Below are positions 45,924 to 57,179 of a stretch of 64,000 nucleotides of DNA, piece after piece; positions within the stretch are counted from its first letter, which is position 1, and every line of letters starts with the position of its first letter. A program made the translations under genes and the position numbers. The stretch is from Ottelia alismoides (taxonomy: Eukaryota; Streptophyta; Magnoliopsida; Alismatales; Hydrocharitaceae). The stretch lies in the NCBI GenBank assembly GCA_037367405.1, contig JAZKJV010000600.1, positions 806,001-870,000 on the forward strand, given 5' to 3'. The notes under the pieces were generated by a model. That model made no database searches and was not told the origin of the DNA. It was given only the letters and a program-made list of their open reading frames with translations.

Positions 45924-46703
45924 ATGGCGAGCAAATGGCTTAAGACTCTCCACTGCAAATCAAACAACACACTCGAAGACGTCCACCTCCACCGTCCACA
46001 CGCCACCAAGCTCCGACCACCCTTCTCCCTCCACGGCTGTCGTAGCACCTCCATCAAACCGACCACCAACAATAACAACGACGTCAACGACGACCCATGT
46101 CCCAAGCGACCATCCACTACCCATGCAAAGCACCACACCATCACCAAACAGCTTCTTCCTCCACCTACATTGCTCCCCACCCTCACGGAGCTCCCCAATG
46201 GCCACTCTTCCCGCCGCGTCGTCGAGCTCATCTTCTCCTCCGGGTGGTCACCCTTCTTCCCCGGCGCGGTCGAGGTCCTCTTCAAGGTCCGCAACACGCC
46301 CCGCGCCGTGGCCCGCTTTGAGGAGCATCGTGCTGCCGTGAGGGTCCGCGCAGGCCCCGCGCACGCGCGGTGCGCGGCGGACGGCAACGAGATGATGATG
46401 TTCCACGTGGGATCAGGTGAGCCTGTCTACGACGGTCGCGTTGTCACCTCCGTAGACGCCGGTGGCGGCGTCCGGACGTTCGAAGGTAGCGGCGAGGCGC
46501 ACGAGAGGGGCTTCGAAGGGGCATTGGAGGGGCAAAGGACGAGGAGGGGAATGATGGTTTGTAGAGTGATAGCGGGTCGGGTCCGGGCCGGATACGAAGC
46601 GAGCTTGGCGAATTGCGAGTCGATTTGGGTTGGGAGGGGGGAGCTGGTCGTGCTCGACCCGCGCGCTGTTTTGCCGTGCTTCCTTATTATCTATACACTT
46701 TAG
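45924..46703 (+). CDS. PARP-fold-like protein of the plant C2H2-like zinc-finger family (259 aa)
   Basis: An uninterrupted 259-codon frame with start context ACAATGGCG. The N-terminus WLKTLHCKSNNTLEDVH resembles the WxxLKKSLHCKSxxxDVH start I recall from Arabidopsis proteins such as At4g27240. Then follow LTELPNGHSSRRVVELIF (87-104), FKVRNTPRAVARFEEHR (120-136), RCAADGNEMMMFH (149-161), MVCRVIAGRV (211-220) and LDPRAVLPCFLII (244-256), the blocks that define the PARP-catalytic-like domain of that family. Many relatives have a Cys2His2 finger just before the first block; none is visible here. The gene is GC-rich, with G/C-ending codons from the middle onward, unlike the flanking repeats. It lacks introns as read. 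Molecular function is not established for the family to my knowledge. Confidence 0.88.
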   Translation: MASKWLKTLHCKSNNTLEDVHLHRPHATKLRPPFSLHGCRSTSIKPTTNNNNDVNDDPCPKRPSTTHAKHHTITKQLLPPPTLLPTLTELPNGHSSRRVVELIFSSGWSPFFPGAVEVLFKVRNTPRAVARFEEHRAAVRVRAGPAHARCAADGNEMMMFHVGSGEPVYDGRVVTSVDAGGGVRTFEGSGEAHERGFEGALEGQRTRRGMMVCRVIAGRVRAGYEASLANCESIWVGRGELVVLDPRAVLPCFLIIYTL

Positions 46704-47043
46704 ATTGTTCTTCGTGAATGTGTTGGTTGTTACCGGAGCGGATCCCATGCGGTTACCGCAGGTGAGCTGCTTGATGAGGAAAATCGATCAGCCCCGACTT
46801 CCTTTGAAAATCGTTCATTTCTCATCTAGCAACATCCATGCATTACAGCAGGTAATGTAACAGCAGAAAATTCGCTCCTCTTGTTACAGTAGAGAAGCCC
46901 TAGGTTGACTTGATTTTCAGTCTTTTTTTATTTTTTTCAGTTGTATGAAGTTGGCCATGGGGTTAAGCTTTTGGTCATCAAAATTTTGTTGTAAAAGGGG
47001 CCATACATAGCTAATATTTTTCTTTGTTATAATTCGTTCCTAC
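46704..47043. other. 3' flank of the PARP-like gene
   Basis: Probable 3' UTR and spacer. The small frame 46630-46860 overlaps the gene end and is not supported. Confidence 0.5.
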
Positions 47044-47447
47044 CAAGGTTTTTGAAACCTAGCCAGAAACATTGTTGAAATGGTCGGATCGGGTTGAACC
47101 ATGTAATCAAACCGATTCAACCGGAAGATGACGTCATCATTACTTAAAACCATATTAAACCGGATCGGTGAAAAAAGTTGTGTTATTGAAGTTGGATAGA
47201 AGTGTGAAGGAGGCAACCAAAGGTCATGGGTTCAACTTCCACTACCAACAAAATTTTTAAATAATTTAAAAATTAAATGTTGTTCAACTTCGGTTGAACC
47301 TGGTTAAATCGGGTAAAAAAATAGGTTGAACCAGATGGATTAATTAAAATTTGACTAATCGAACCGGCATAAACCGGTTAACCGGACCGATCCAGGTTCG
47401 GTCGGATCGGTTGAACCGACCGGTCCGATCTGATTTCAAAAACACTG
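47044..47447. mobile_element. hAT-like MITE, 404 bp
   Basis: The ends CAAGGTTTTTGAAACC and, reversed, CAGTGTTTTTGAAATC are inverted repeats of the type found in plant hAT MITEs. The flanking octamers GTTCCTAC and GTCCCTAA agree at 6 of 8 positions, as expected for a decayed 8-bp duplication. The inside is rich in GGTTGAACC/GGTTCAACC words and partly self-complementary. No coding sequence. Confidence 0.75.
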
Positions 47448-48699
47448 GTCCCTAATGTGATGTTTGCCGTAGTGGCTTTGGTATATATATTTTATAAGAT
47501 TACCACTTAACTTCTACTTGAAAATGTGCAAATATCATGGACCATGAATTAATGTGGAAGTTTCATTGAAGGATAGGTGTGATGTTGTGCAAGAAACTAA
47601 CTAGAATAGAATTTCCTTCCAAAAAGAAAGTGTTTCCAGAGAACAATCCACTAATGTTAAACCAAACTTAATAATATTGTTGATGTTATTAAGTTCATCG
47701 TCTCTTTTGCAATAAATGTTTCCCCATGATGTCTCATATAGCTACTTTTGGACTCTTAGAAATATCTCTACCAACTTTATTAAATTCCTCTAACTGTGTG
47801 AGCAAGACATCTCCTAAACACTTCCATCTGATTTTTAACTTGGGGTGTCATTTTGACGATTTCGTCTCGCAACCTCCCTTATTAAAAGTTTAAGCGGTGA
47901 TGTATTGTGCATATTGAAGTGGAAGCGAACATAGGGATAAGCAAGCATGAAAACAATCAGAACACAAGATTTACAAGGTTAACGTTTATCTAGATCATGT
48001 CATTGGCAATGATGGTGCATCTCTCTCTCAATATGGTGGAAGAAATGAATTACATTGGATTATTCCAAATAGTAATTCTATCTGGTTTATATAGTAACTG
48101 ATACAGACTAATCTTTCTAAATGAATAGATTCTCAAATCTCCCTAAATTGGTAGATTTCCCAAATATCGTCAAATAAGATCACTAATTCTCCCACAATAA
48201 CAAAATTAGAGGGCTAGGAAACTGTCGGAATCTAGGTGGATCCTGAAATCAATTATGTTCCGGATGAATTATCTAATCAGAATATGAACATATAGTTTGA
48301 TTAATCAGAATCTGGAGGAATATTCAAGTTAATTAGAATATAGATAAATCCAATCAAATATGATCTAAATCATTTGAATATTATCCATTGTGATTTGAGT
48401 CCTCAAATAGCTGAATAGAAATCGCTAGATTCCACTGTTAGAAGAACTCTCCGATATAAAAAAAATGCTACACTCCACCATGAGTTACATTTTCAATTAA
48501 GTCGATCTCAATGATGAATTGTGTATGTAGCATATATAGATGTACCACCCAATTCCTTCTCTAAGAACTATAAATAATATGGATAGTCATACTTTCAGTA
48601 TGTCGACTTGTTGCAGTATTAGCAATCATCCTACTATTTGGATGTCATAAGTGCAAAAGACATAGAAATCCAATCAAGTTGAAGAGATTTCTTCAACTG
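47448..48699. other. No gene recognised
   Basis: AT-rich sequence, probably LTR or internal debris of a minus-strand copia element. I see no motif that fixes this. Confidence 0.35.
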
Positions 48700-49330
48700 T
48701 TTAATCCAATGTAATCCACAAGATCACATGCAACCATGTAATTTCAGGGTTACATGAAATATTCTCATAAACAATGATGAGAGAGAGATGTCATAAAAGG
48801 GGAGATGTCCACCATGGTGGTCCCTCCAACTTTAATTGTCTCTCCCTTCCTCTTTCTTAATAGAATGTAATCTCCAAGATTACAAGCAAATCTTTATTTT
48901 TTAACTTCTTTTGTAATTTAATTATCACCTTATAATTTCGAATTATATGTGAAAATTACAAATAGGTCATCGATAATTATGAATCATATTCATTCATCTA
49001 GAACTAAATGTAAATCACATTTATATTTGATTGCATAATGTGAATCCAATTAACATGGATATTGAAAATGTGGATCATATCCAAAATTAAGTCTCTCTAG
49101 AATATTGTGGACCTCATGCACATTATCCTAGATTATTTGAGTCGTATTATCTACATTTATCTCACTATGATAACTGGATATATTTAATTACCTTAGATGT
49201 CTCTATAAATATGTCAAAATAATGCGATTATATCGACATTACTCATGATCATTAAATATAATTTGATCATCACCTTTTATTTTTATTTTTCAAAAACCAA
49301 AATATTGTCCCTAATGGAACAATTCTTGGA
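48700..49330 (-). repeat. Decayed LTR-A-like fragment
   Basis: Phrase-by-phrase similarity to the U3-like parts of LTR-A at 54060-54430 and 13500-13900: ATAATGTGAATCCAATTAAC, GTGGATCATATCC, GATAACTGGATATATTTAAT, and near 49318 AATTCTTGGACTCTTTCAA against AATTCTTGAACTCTTTCAA at 54416. The true LTR start motif is absent, so only a middle piece survives. Boundaries are approximate. Confidence 0.5.
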
Positions 49331-49819
49331 CTCTTTCAATAATTTTGTGCATTGATGATTACATTATTTATTGGTATAATATAATCAAATTATGTGAAGA
49401 ACAACCTTAATATTTGATGTATACACTTCACTCTTGCATAATTCACATTCTATTCCATACATACAACAGAGAAAATCACTGTAATTACACAAAATCAATC
49501 AAACCTTTGCATAAATCGACAGGTCATGGTTATATATCTGGATAAAATATTCTCGAAAATCTCTATATACATATTATTTAGGGATTAGATGGTGAGATTA
49601 TATTTAACACTAAGATAGATGATCATTCACATTAAATCACCAAAATATAAATTAAATAATTATCTGTATAATCTAAACAAATCATATTTATAATTATTAT
49701 AATAAGGAAGAAATAAACTTCATTGAGTTTATATCTATAGCATTGAGTTTAATCAATAACCGACACTTTATTAGCTCTACATTTCCTTAACATTTTTATT
49801 GGAAAGAAAAGGGGAGGGT

Positions 49820-50897
49820 GATTTGTGTAAAAGTCACATTCTACTTCCCACGTGTGGAGCCACTAAAACTCTCCCATTCCCATGCATGGAGCCTTATGTA
49901 TCCATCTTCCCTATGGAACTTTTTCCCATGCAAATACAATTCCCGTCCATGCATTAACTTTTGTCTTTATATCTAGGTACACAATGAGCCACCCATTGCA
50001 ATTATAAAAAGGAGGAGGAAACCATCAAGATCTCTTCATGCCAATACGTACCATTTTCTTCTATCCCAACGTCCTCTTTCTCTCGACAAGCTTCTCCTCC
50101 TACGCGCATTCCATCCCGCACCCCCTCTGCGTCCTCACGCAAGCAATGCATCTCGTGCGTCTTCCTCGACGCGACCAGCAACCCACACCATCGTCTCTCA
50201 CGTGCGCGCTCCAGCCCCCACCTTCTCACACATTCTCTTCGCGCATATACCAGCTTGCGCCATCGTCTCGACCGTCGTCACCTCGATTTCAGATTCCAAT
50301 AGAGAAGCATTTCTTTCTCATCTTTATTTACCTCTTACATTTTTTCCCTTAAGTTATTTTATGTAAGTTGAATTTGGAAGAAAATAACTCCCGTGTATAA
50401 GCTCATCTTGCATCTTTATTACATTAGTGTTTTGTTTAAGTTGAACTTGGAAGCATTCTTATTTTGTAAGCTATTCTCAACTCTTAGTTCTCTATAATAT
50501 ATGCATTGCATGTTTATGTTCTATTATGCTCTCTGAAATTTGCAAGTTACTCTCATTTATATTAAATTGTGATTCATCCACCAATTCCTTACTTAATTTC
50601 ACTCATACAGGCATTTGCTTACTTTAAGATTAGGAAGTATTTTCACCATAGACCGCATTCTCTCATAAATTTTCTTTAATTGCAATAGACTAAAATTTGA
50701 ATCAAGTTAGAAAGAAGAACAAAAATTGTGAGTTTTCTTAATCCCTACTGATATGAACCTCTACTTGCACCATACATTATGTATGTTTTTATTATGTTTG
50801 TGGTTGTAACTTTATTTATTTGATTACGATTTTTCGTGGGATAACAATGACGTGGTAAAATCAACTTCTTAAACCATGTAAAATCGCATCCACATTT
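49820..50897 (+). repeat. Candidate LTR with TATA box, followed by a degenerate PBS
   Basis: TATAAAAAGG at 50003-50012 is a good TATA box. About 890 bases later, CCACA then TTT precedes a PBS-like sequence. A purine run (AAAGGGGAGGG) precedes the tentative start. Frames inside (50038-50352 plus, 50002-50229 minus) look non-coding. No second LTR is visible, so the call is tentative. Confidence 0.3.
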
Positions 50898-50924
50898 TAG
50901 CACTGTTGTTGGGGATTAAGCAAC
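50898..50924 (+). other. Degenerate Athila/Tat-type primer binding site
   Basis: TAGCACTGTTGTTGGGGA matches TGGCGCCGTTGCCGGGGA at 13 of 18 positions, and all five differences are G-to-A or C-to-T. It is followed by AAGCAACA, where the young element has GCAACA. Confidence 0.5.
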
Positions 50925-50941
50925 ATTTACAAATTTTTTCT

Positions 50942-51265
50942 TCATTTATAACTTATTTTCGATATTCTAATCCGTGCATTTTTTATTTTAGGTACTTGAA
51001 CTCCGAAAAAGAAAAAAAATGAAGAATGCATTTTTTTGTTTAGCGAACTTGTAATTTGTTCTAGGTAGAAAAATTTTGTAAGATTAATTTTTCCCTCCTC
51101 GAAAAGCTCGCCATCAGCAGGACAAAACATTACGGATATAGCTCCAGAATTACAGGCACTGTGAGCTTCCTTTTTCACTTGGGCATTTTGAGATTTACAT
51201 TTCTTGCATTTGTTTGCGCATCGAATCAAACCAAAAAAATAAAAAAGAGTTCTCGATTGCATCAT
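50942..51265 (-). other. Unidentified minus-strand open frame with a Cys cluster
   Basis: The 107-codon frame includes RCANKCKKCKSQNAQVKKEA and, further on, ISVMFCPADGELFEEGK. CxxxCxxC could be a metal-binding knuckle. The middle ~65 residues read like real protein, with low-complexity tails of Phe and Leu, so it may be an exon or exon fragment of a host gene, but I do not recognise the family. No splice sites are certain. Confidence 0.3.
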
Positions 51266-52510
51266 TTCTGTGATCTTCTCCCGCTGTGATAATCTATTTC
51301 AAAGACCACCAAAATGATGTCTTGATCACATAAAAAGATAAGCTTGTAAGATCATTGCAGTGATCCAAGTGAAAGTGGATGGAATTGAGTGATTGTTTGA
51401 AAGCACTGTAAATTCACGTGCACATAGAACCTTTGGATAGAGTAAAAAGATCATTGGTGTCACGTGTAATTGCAGAGAGAAATCATAACTTCTTGACGTG
51501 TTAGGCACAGGTTCTTGCAAGAAAGAGCAGATCATTGATCTGAGTACTCACCCTTGATCCCCCAGCCGGATGAGAACATTGATTTTTAACAATCATCTAC
51601 AAACACCTCTTCATTTAGGATCAACAATTCTTTGACAATATTTATTGAGCAACTAAATTTAAAAATGAAAATATAACCGCTTTGTGGTATTTTTTGTGGA
51701 GTTGGTGAATCTAAAATTGTGTTGTGTTTATCTGTTATATACTTATCTATACTTGAGAATCTTTATTCATGGAAAAAAATTAAGTTATGCTCAATGAGAT
51801 GCATGAGAAAACGAGGCTAAATCGGGCTATTTCGTTGAATTATTTGGAGGATAGGAAACGATCTAATTATCCAACGGTTGCGGTACGGTTGGAAGTGGAT
51901 GCTCTAGATTATATCTAGAGGCACCAATAGAAGGGTGCAAAATGAAGGGGGCAGGCGGTTTAGATGAGGGCACCTAGAAAGCAATCAGACGGTCTGGAAG
52001 GGAGGCGGGCGGTGCAAAGGGAAGCAAGCCACATGGCTCAACAAGAAGGAGCCACGTGGCCCGATGAGATTTATTCAAATATAAAAATAAAAGAAAAATA
52101 CAAAAGAAATAGAAAAAGGACAAATTAAGAAAAACTCAAAAGTTGTAGATCTTGATTAGATCTACAAGTTTCATGTTGACCAAAATACAAAATAAGTCAA
52201 ACAAGGGAGAAATATTTTTTTGGAGCATTTTTAAAGGAGTAAAAACACTGTAATTTTTTATTTGTATTTTTTTATTTATTTTGAAAGCCAAAATATATAC
52301 AGTATTTAATTTGATTTTTATTGAAAAGTTTTTGAGCCAGGGGATTAATATATGGATTTTAGTATGATGAAACTAAAGTTCATCAGGTACCTTTTCATTT
52401 TCATGAAAAAATGCTTTGAAACATGCATCTTATGCATAATCTATGAGTCCATCGCATACAATATCCAAAGTCTTGTGCCATAGGTTTTGGATCATATCCA
52501 AGACTGGAAA
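51266..52510. other. No gene recognised; internal region and LTR debris
   Basis: The first bases next to 52510 are the minus-strand leader of the LTR-A element. 51900-52330 has a GC-rich block ending in GCCACGTGGC, then AAAAGTTGTAGATCTTGAT, resembling LTR sequence of gypsy elements (compare GAAAGTTGTAGAT near 19602). No gag or pol motif is readable. Confidence 0.35.
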
Positions 52511-52526
52511 CATGACTCTGATACCA
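52511..52526 (-). other. Primer binding site of the minus-strand LTR-A element
   Basis: On the minus strand TGGTATCAGAGTCATG begins three bases after the LTR end. TGGTATCAGAG is the usual initiator-Met tRNA primer site of plant copia elements. This marks 52530-55555 as the 5' LTR. Confidence 0.88.
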
Positions 52527-52529
52527 CTT

Positions 52530-55500
52530 TGAAGACGGGGTATTAGCCCCGACGCATCACGGAAGTGTGTAAATCACATCATATGTGATATAGGTCAAAT
52601 AGTCATAATAGTTGGCATAGCAGTGGAAAAACAAAAAAAATTGGATGAAATCACATTGCATGGGAAATTTTCACATATTGTTCATCGAGACCACACCGAT
52701 ATTAATGTTACCTATTGAATCGTAGTTGTGATCCTTGATGCTTCTAAAGTAAGAAGCCTCCTGACTGAAGTCCGATCCAACAAGAGTGCACTTGTAGGCG
52801 TGATGATGAATCACGTGGTTCTCGCAATCCTAAGCGACAATCCAAGCAGCCTATTTTTTATTTCATCGCACGAAAGCATGTGTCTTCTTCACGAGTACGA
52901 AGCACAGAAGAGGACGGAGTTCCTCACGTGATCAATTCGGTAGCACGACGACATCACATTGATGATCGCAATGTCCACCAACCTTGGGAAGGTATTAACC
53001 TAGGGTTACGTACATACATACATACATACGTACGTACGTACGTACGTACATACATACATACGTACCTACATACGTACATACATCCATACGTACATACATG
53101 CATACGTACGTACCTACATACATACATACATACATACATACGTACGTACGTACGTACGTACCTACATACGTACATACATACGTACCTACGTACCTACATA
53201 CATACGCACGTACATACATACCTACGTACATACATACATACATACGTACATACGTACCTACAGACATACGTACATACCTACATACGTACATACCTACGTA
53301 CGTACGTACGTACATACGTACATACATACATACCTACGTACATACGTACATATGTACATATGTATACATACGTACGTACCTACGTACATACGTACATACC
53401 TATGCACGTACATACCTACTTACGTACATACATACATACATACATACATACGTACGTACGTATGTACATACCTACATACGTACATATGTACATACTTACG
53501 TATATACATATACATAGGTACATACCTACGTACATACATACATACATACATACATACGTACATACATACTTACGTACCTATGTACATACTTACGCAGGTA
53601 CATATACGTACATACGTACGTACGTATACATACGTACGTACCTACGTACATGCATACATACGTATACATACATACATACCTACATACAGTACATTCGTAC
53701 ATACGTACGTACCTACGTACGTACATACGTACGTACCTACGTACGTACATACGTACGTACATATATACGTACATACATACATACGTACATACATACATAC
53801 GTACCTACGTACGTACATATATACCTACGTACATACATATGTACATACATATATATGTGCGTATGTACGTACATACGTACATACATACGTACGTGCATAC
53901 GTACATACATACATACATACATATGTATGTATATACATACATACATACGTACGTACGTACATACATACATACCTACGTACGTACATACCTACATACATAC
54001 GTACGTACCTACGTATTAATGTAATTATTAATTGAATGTTTGGATTAGTTTCATTAATAATCAAATAATTATATTTTGTGTTAATTGCACTAAAATCATT
54101 TTGAAAATTAAGAATTAATTCCTCCATCCAATAAATAATGTAAATCATATTTACATTACACTATATAATGTGAATCCAATTCACATTAAGGTATAACTTG
54201 TGAATCACATTCATGATTGTCTCTCTCCATGATATCGTGGATCATATCCACATTATCCATGATTATTGTGGACAGTGTTATCCACATTATTTCTATCTGT
54301 GATAATTAAATCTAATTTAATTATCTTGGATATATTTATCCACACATTAATTGTGATAGTTAAATCCTATTTAATTATACAACTTTCAAATGATAGGTAA
54401 TATTGTTCATGGAACAATTCTTGAACTCTTTCAAGAATTGTGTGTCTTCTCCTCAGATACTTGGAGATAGATCAGAATGATTGTATATACCATGTATAGT
54501 GACTTGGATAATGAGATTCAATATCATATCCATATTTAAAAGATCGCTTAGAGCTAGCTAATCAAGTCATATGGAATATCTAATATTCATTATCATATCA
54601 ATATCCAATATTTGAACTAAGGTTAGATAATTAATATACTGAGTGGGTCACTAAAATCTAAACATGTTTCATCACTCCCTTAGAATGGAAGGGTCACAGT
54701 ATACAATCGTTTAAGATCACACCACCCTCGAGTATTCCTAACACCCATACATCCATCATAATGAAGACCTAGAACAAACACGAAGTTCTGATCTTATTTG
54801 AATTGTCTCCCTCAAGATTTTATTGTTAAGTTTATTATTCGATCTTTGAGAGTTGGTATCGATCATAATCTTTCCAAAATAATATATCATACTTCAAATC
54901 ATATCTTGTTTCTAAAGCAAGACGACCAATGTTGTATTTTGATTTATCCCTATATCTCATGAGCTCATGTCTTCCGGTTCAATAGTGAACATGTATGATC
55001 ACTTTGAGAGATCGTATCACTTATATGTCCTTGTATGCACACCAGCTCATCAGTGTATAGTCCTTGATTAGGTCATCAACCTAATAATCTACTTAATGTA
55101 CATACTTAGAAATATAGTAACGCATATATCTCTGATCAGAGGATGTGTGCCAATATGTGACAGCATACGACACAGGTCTTAGTTATCTCGATCTCGTTAA
55201 GTCAATCCTGTAAACTAACACATCTGATACCTTTGAATCTCTATTCCTATGTAGACAGCCTGTATTAAGATGTGGATTGACATCTCCTTCTCAGACTGGA
55301 GATCATCTCTTAACAATCATCTAACGATGATAGATGAGTTCTCAATCTAACTCTTTAAATACCATCTAAGCACCAATCTTTATGATTCAACTATTGAATC
55401 AACAACTGTATGATTATTGAGATGGCTATTTTACATAATCCTAATCATACTGAGGGACCTATTATGCAAATTACTTATTCTTCTTTTCAGATTAAAGAGT

Positions 55501-55555
55501 GAATTTCAATAATTTTTATTGCATAATGGCTCGTCGTGAGCTCACATGTCCAACA
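52530..55555 (-). repeat. LTR-A, 5' LTR of a minus-strand copia element, 3026 bp
   Basis: Minus strand: starts TGTTGGACATGTGAGCTCAC at 55555 and ends CCGTCTTCA at 52530, followed by AAG and the primer binding site. It matches 12516-15150 along most of its length (for example CATAATGGCTCGTCGTGAGC, AGATACTTGGAGATA and ATAGTGACTTGGAT). It contains a 1-kb tetranucleotide array (53007-54015) not seen in the other copies. Its outer edge abuts an rbcL-like fragment. Confidence 0.88.
53007..54015. repeat. ~1-kb TACN tetranucleotide microsatellite (TACA/TACG/TACC)
   Basis: Continuous TACN units with N mostly A or G, sometimes C, and a few TATG interruptions. The unit is kept in register for about 250 repeats, so frames of 70-380 codons stay open on both strands and read as HTYIRTYV or YVCMYVR repeats. 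These are artefacts of the repeat, not proteins. Confidence 0.97.
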
Positions 55556-55694
55556 TTCAGATGGAACTTCAGGTTGCGGAGTTACTCGAAATGCTACTAA
55601 AATATCAGTATTTGGGATTTCGTATTTAGGAGTATAATAAGATATTTTGTAATCTTTAACACCAACTTTGGATACAATACTTACTTTATAAGTT
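55556..55694 (-). pseudogene. rbcL: Chloroplast rbcL N-terminal fragment (nuclear plastid DNA)
   Basis: The minus-strand frame reads [20 protein letters not shown] then [19 protein letters not shown], matching residues from about 12 to 50 of the Rubisco large subunit (AGVKDYKLTYYTPx[22 protein letters not shown]). It is clearly diverged, and the frame continues into unrelated sequence and then into the LTR at 55555. The first ~10 codons are recognisable only as a decayed match. An old plastid insertion cut at codon ~50 by the copia element is the simplest reading. It is not functional. Confidence 0.88.
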
Positions 55695-56837
55695 CTCCTA
55701 TGATTTTCTCGCTTAACCCCAACTAATGAGTTAAATGTTTTCCAGGTAAGCATCATTAGGATGAGGGTCATCATCCCTCTCTGACAAATATGTAATACGC
55801 ATTTATGTAGTACAACAAAATAAGCCTACGAAAATCATTTGTTGCTATATTTTCTATTGTTTTATTACGACAAATATTATTCATTACCTCATTATTTAAC
55901 TTCCCAAGAAATAGTGTATTCATTCCTACGTTACTAGCAATTAATCATATAACCAGTATCCACGCACTTTTTCTTGTAATCATTAGTAAATAGCAATGAC
56001 TAGTACAAATTTTAGTGAAAAAAAATCAAATAATCATCATGATATAAACCTTGGCAACATGTAATAAATTTATTGCAGACTACAAGAGCAAGAGACAATT
56101 TTACAAAGAATAATATTAGTTTTGAATTTATTGAAATCAATGGCAACAAATATCTAAATTATTCCTTGAGGTATGAGAATTTTGTTATAGTGCATGAATG
56201 TTAGTGTGTGTGTGTAATGCCATTTTGTGTGTGCAAGTGCATGCACATATGAGGATGTGTGCACATGTACAAGTGCATAAAATCATTCTGCTATGGACGA
56301 GTTGTTTCCTGAATTTTGTGTGCAATATACTACTAAAATTTCACATAAAATCGCTGCACCTTATGGAGGATTTTTTTTGCTATTTTAATGCATACTTTGG
56401 ATTTCTATTTTTTCAGACAAACTTTAGGATGTTTATTAGACCAGGATAGTCATTTTCGTGCTTTCCAATGAACGCACATACAGCAAAACCGTGTTTTTGT
56501 GCATGCAAGTATAAACATCACATCTGATCTCAATAATTTCAGAACATAAGATGCAAATTATGAATTGGAAACGTCTTGAAACAATGGCGATCTATCCCCA
56601 AAAAAGAACGAACAGCAATAACTTGATTGAAGAAACACATTCAAAAATAGAATCAAAACCAGTCTTTGAAAATAGAAGAATATATGGTCAAAATTTACTA
56701 CTACTTTGGCTCTTTCATTTCTCAGGAAGAGAAGTAAGATCCAAGTCCTATGAAGATACAATACTTGACACTGTAGAAGGACCGAGCTTATGCTTCGCAC
56801 AGCTGTAGACAGAAGACACTAGCGCCACCAGAGACGA
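55695..56837. other. No gene recognised; part is 3' flank of the APRT exons
   Basis: AT-rich. Frames 56551-56808 (plus) and 56558-56800 (minus) overlap each other and match nothing I know; the minus-strand side would be 3' UTR of the APRT locus. Confidence 0.4.
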
Positions 56838-57179
56838 TCAATAAGATTCCACAAGTATATATAGCGGCTTGTTGTTCAGCCTTTCCCGGCCCTGCAAAAT
56901 TAATTTAGTCTTTAAATCACTTTTTTTTTCCATTTTGCATTCATTTATGATAATTACGCCCAAACACAAAGATATTTAACTGGTTATATTAAACGCGAAA
57001 AAAAGATCAAGACACAAGGAGTGCATGTAGACATTGTTATATGAAAAAATTGGGGCATGTGGAATGTATAAACTATAGATAATCAAACTGAGATTTAACA
57101 AGAAAGTACTTGGCTCCTACCTTAAGCTCAGGAAGTTCGACGACACATGCACATTCGACCACTTCTGCTCCTGAACGCT
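56838..57179 (-). pseudogene. APT: Adenine phosphoribosyltransferase, last two exons only
   Basis: Penultimate exon 57121-57179 encodes (E)RSGAEVVECACVVELPELK in phase 1, with TTTCCAG upstream and donor GTAGGAG downstream. The last exon, 56838-56891, follows TTTTGCAG and encodes GRERLNNKPLYILVESY then TGA. Together they match the C-terminus of plant APRT (ERxGAEVVECACVIELPELK, GRxRLNGKPLYVLVE). APRT salvages adenine to AMP in the cytosol and also acts on cytokinin bases. The intron is 229 bases. The reading frame and splice sites are intact, but I cannot find the upstream exons (PRPP-binding VDDLIATGGT, MRKPKKLPG) before the copia element at 57812. It is a 3' fragment, or its 5' part lies beyond inserted repeats. 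Confidence 0.9.

Noticed and set aside
50038..50352. 104-codon plus-strand frame downstream of a TATA box
   Set aside because: Low-complexity Ser/Pro/Phe composition and no domain; it lies within a candidate LTR, so the TATA box is better explained as an LTR promoter.
52880..54019. 379-codon frame of YIRTYVHTY repeats and several similar frames on both strands
   Set aside because: They are translations of a TACN microsatellite, which has no stop in several frames. They have no domain and no start context.
56838..56890. Alternative frame of the APRT last exon encoding a membrane-like tail (AIYTCGILLIVSGG)
   Set aside because: The splice phase of the upstream exon puts translation into the GRERLNNKPLY frame, which matches APRT. 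The hydrophobic frame is a coincidence.
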